Source of the DNA: Alphaproteobacteria bacterium
Lineage (GTDB): Bacteria; Pseudomonadota; Alphaproteobacteria; SHVZ01
Length of the DNA: 47,692 nucleotides
NCBI GenBank assembly: GCA_009694025.1
Contig: SHVZ01000013.1
Location: 1 to 47,692, forward strand
Direction of reading: 5' to 3'
A program made the translations under genes and the position numbers. This document shows positions 47,596 to 47,692 of the stretch, one piece after another (position 1 is the stretch's first letter; each line of letters begins with the position of its first letter). The notes beneath the pieces are model-generated. The model was given only the letters and a program-made list of their open reading frames with translations. It had not been told where the DNA came from and did no database searches.

Positions 47596-47692
47596 TCACT
47601 GATCCGCGAAATGGGCTTTGAGGCGCTTTTGATGGACCTTGGATTTGGTCCATGCAAAGGGTTTTGCGGTGTCGTTGTATGCGGTGATGAAG
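47596..47692 (-). mobile_element. IS630-family transposase, C-terminal end at the window edge
   Basis: On the minus strand from the right edge the frame reads FITAYNDTAKPFAWTKSK and ends KRLKAHFADQ with a stop at 47598-47596. The pattern F-I-x-x-Y-N-x-x-A-K-P-F-x-W-T is the conserved end of IS630-family transposases. The rest of the gene lies beyond 47692. The element's end should be close to 47585, where a CTAG and a TA (IS630 elements insert at TA) stand; I infer this boundary. Confidence 0.85.

Overview
The window is high-GC DNA with alphaproteobacterial gene order, most like Rhodospirillales or a neighbouring order. The diagnostic blocks are ffh-rpsP-rimM-trmD-rplS-leuC-leuD-leuB, dapF-mtaB-ftsY, and leuA-mreB-mreC-mreD-mrdA lying beside miaA-ilvB-ilvN-ilvC and serB. 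No rRNA, tRNA or CRISPR array was seen. Both edges cut into transposase genes: an ISL3-like N-terminus at 1-55 and an IS630-family C-terminus at 47596-47692. The window therefore looks like a whole contig bounded by multicopy insertion sequences.

Layout. 1-2.5 kb: ISL3 fragment, a small hypothetical gene, a frameshifted NYN-domain gene, and a FadL-type outer membrane channel whose start is squeezed into the NYN tail. 2.5-7.8 kb: a catabolic block with a trans-3-hydroxy-L-proline dehydratase and a cupin on the minus strand, divergent from a hydantoinase/oxoprolinase pair (hyuA, hyuB). A large nested palindrome follows at 7.79-7.89 kb. 7.9-16 kb: a minus-strand core block running ffh to rplS and then leuC, leuD and leuB, with two envelope genes (RDD membrane protein, lytic transglycosylase) lodged inside the leu genes. 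16.2-20.2 kb: two tandem PilZ-type paralogues, dapF, mtaB, ftsY. 20.2-24.5 kb: the rod-shape genes mreB, mreC, mreD, mrdA, without rodA. 24.6-31.7 kb: leuA, ilvC, ilvN, ilvB, miaA and divergent serB. 31.7-40.4 kb: an accessory catabolic and transport region with a DUF2817 peptidase-like protein, a TAXI-type TRAP transporter, a decayed HigA antitoxin, a sugar-acid dehydratase/aldolase/dehydrogenase run and a second transglycosylase. 40.5-47.6 kb: a glutathione transferase, an MFS gene broken by a single in-frame TGA, an RND efflux pair, and an NnrU membrane protein next to the IS630 edge.

How it works together. Six of the enzymes and subunits for valine, isoleucine and leucine synthesis are here: acetolactate synthase (both subunits), ketol-acid reductoisomerase, and LeuA, LeuB and LeuCD. 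The IlvD/Edd-family protein at 37.0-38.8 kb is a sugar-acid dehydratase type, so the biosynthetic dihydroxy-acid dehydratase must lie elsewhere. A second theme is the cell envelope: MreBCD with PBP2, DapF for meso-diaminopimelate, two lytic transglycosylases, and Ffh plus FtsY for membrane protein targeting. No intact DNA-binding transcription factor was recognised in the whole window.

No clearly new multi-gene system was found. The observations most worth following are the unequal PilZ pair, a possible leuA attenuator with a run of rare Ile/Val/Leu codons, the three interrupted genes (NYN, HigA, MFS), and the IS boundaries.
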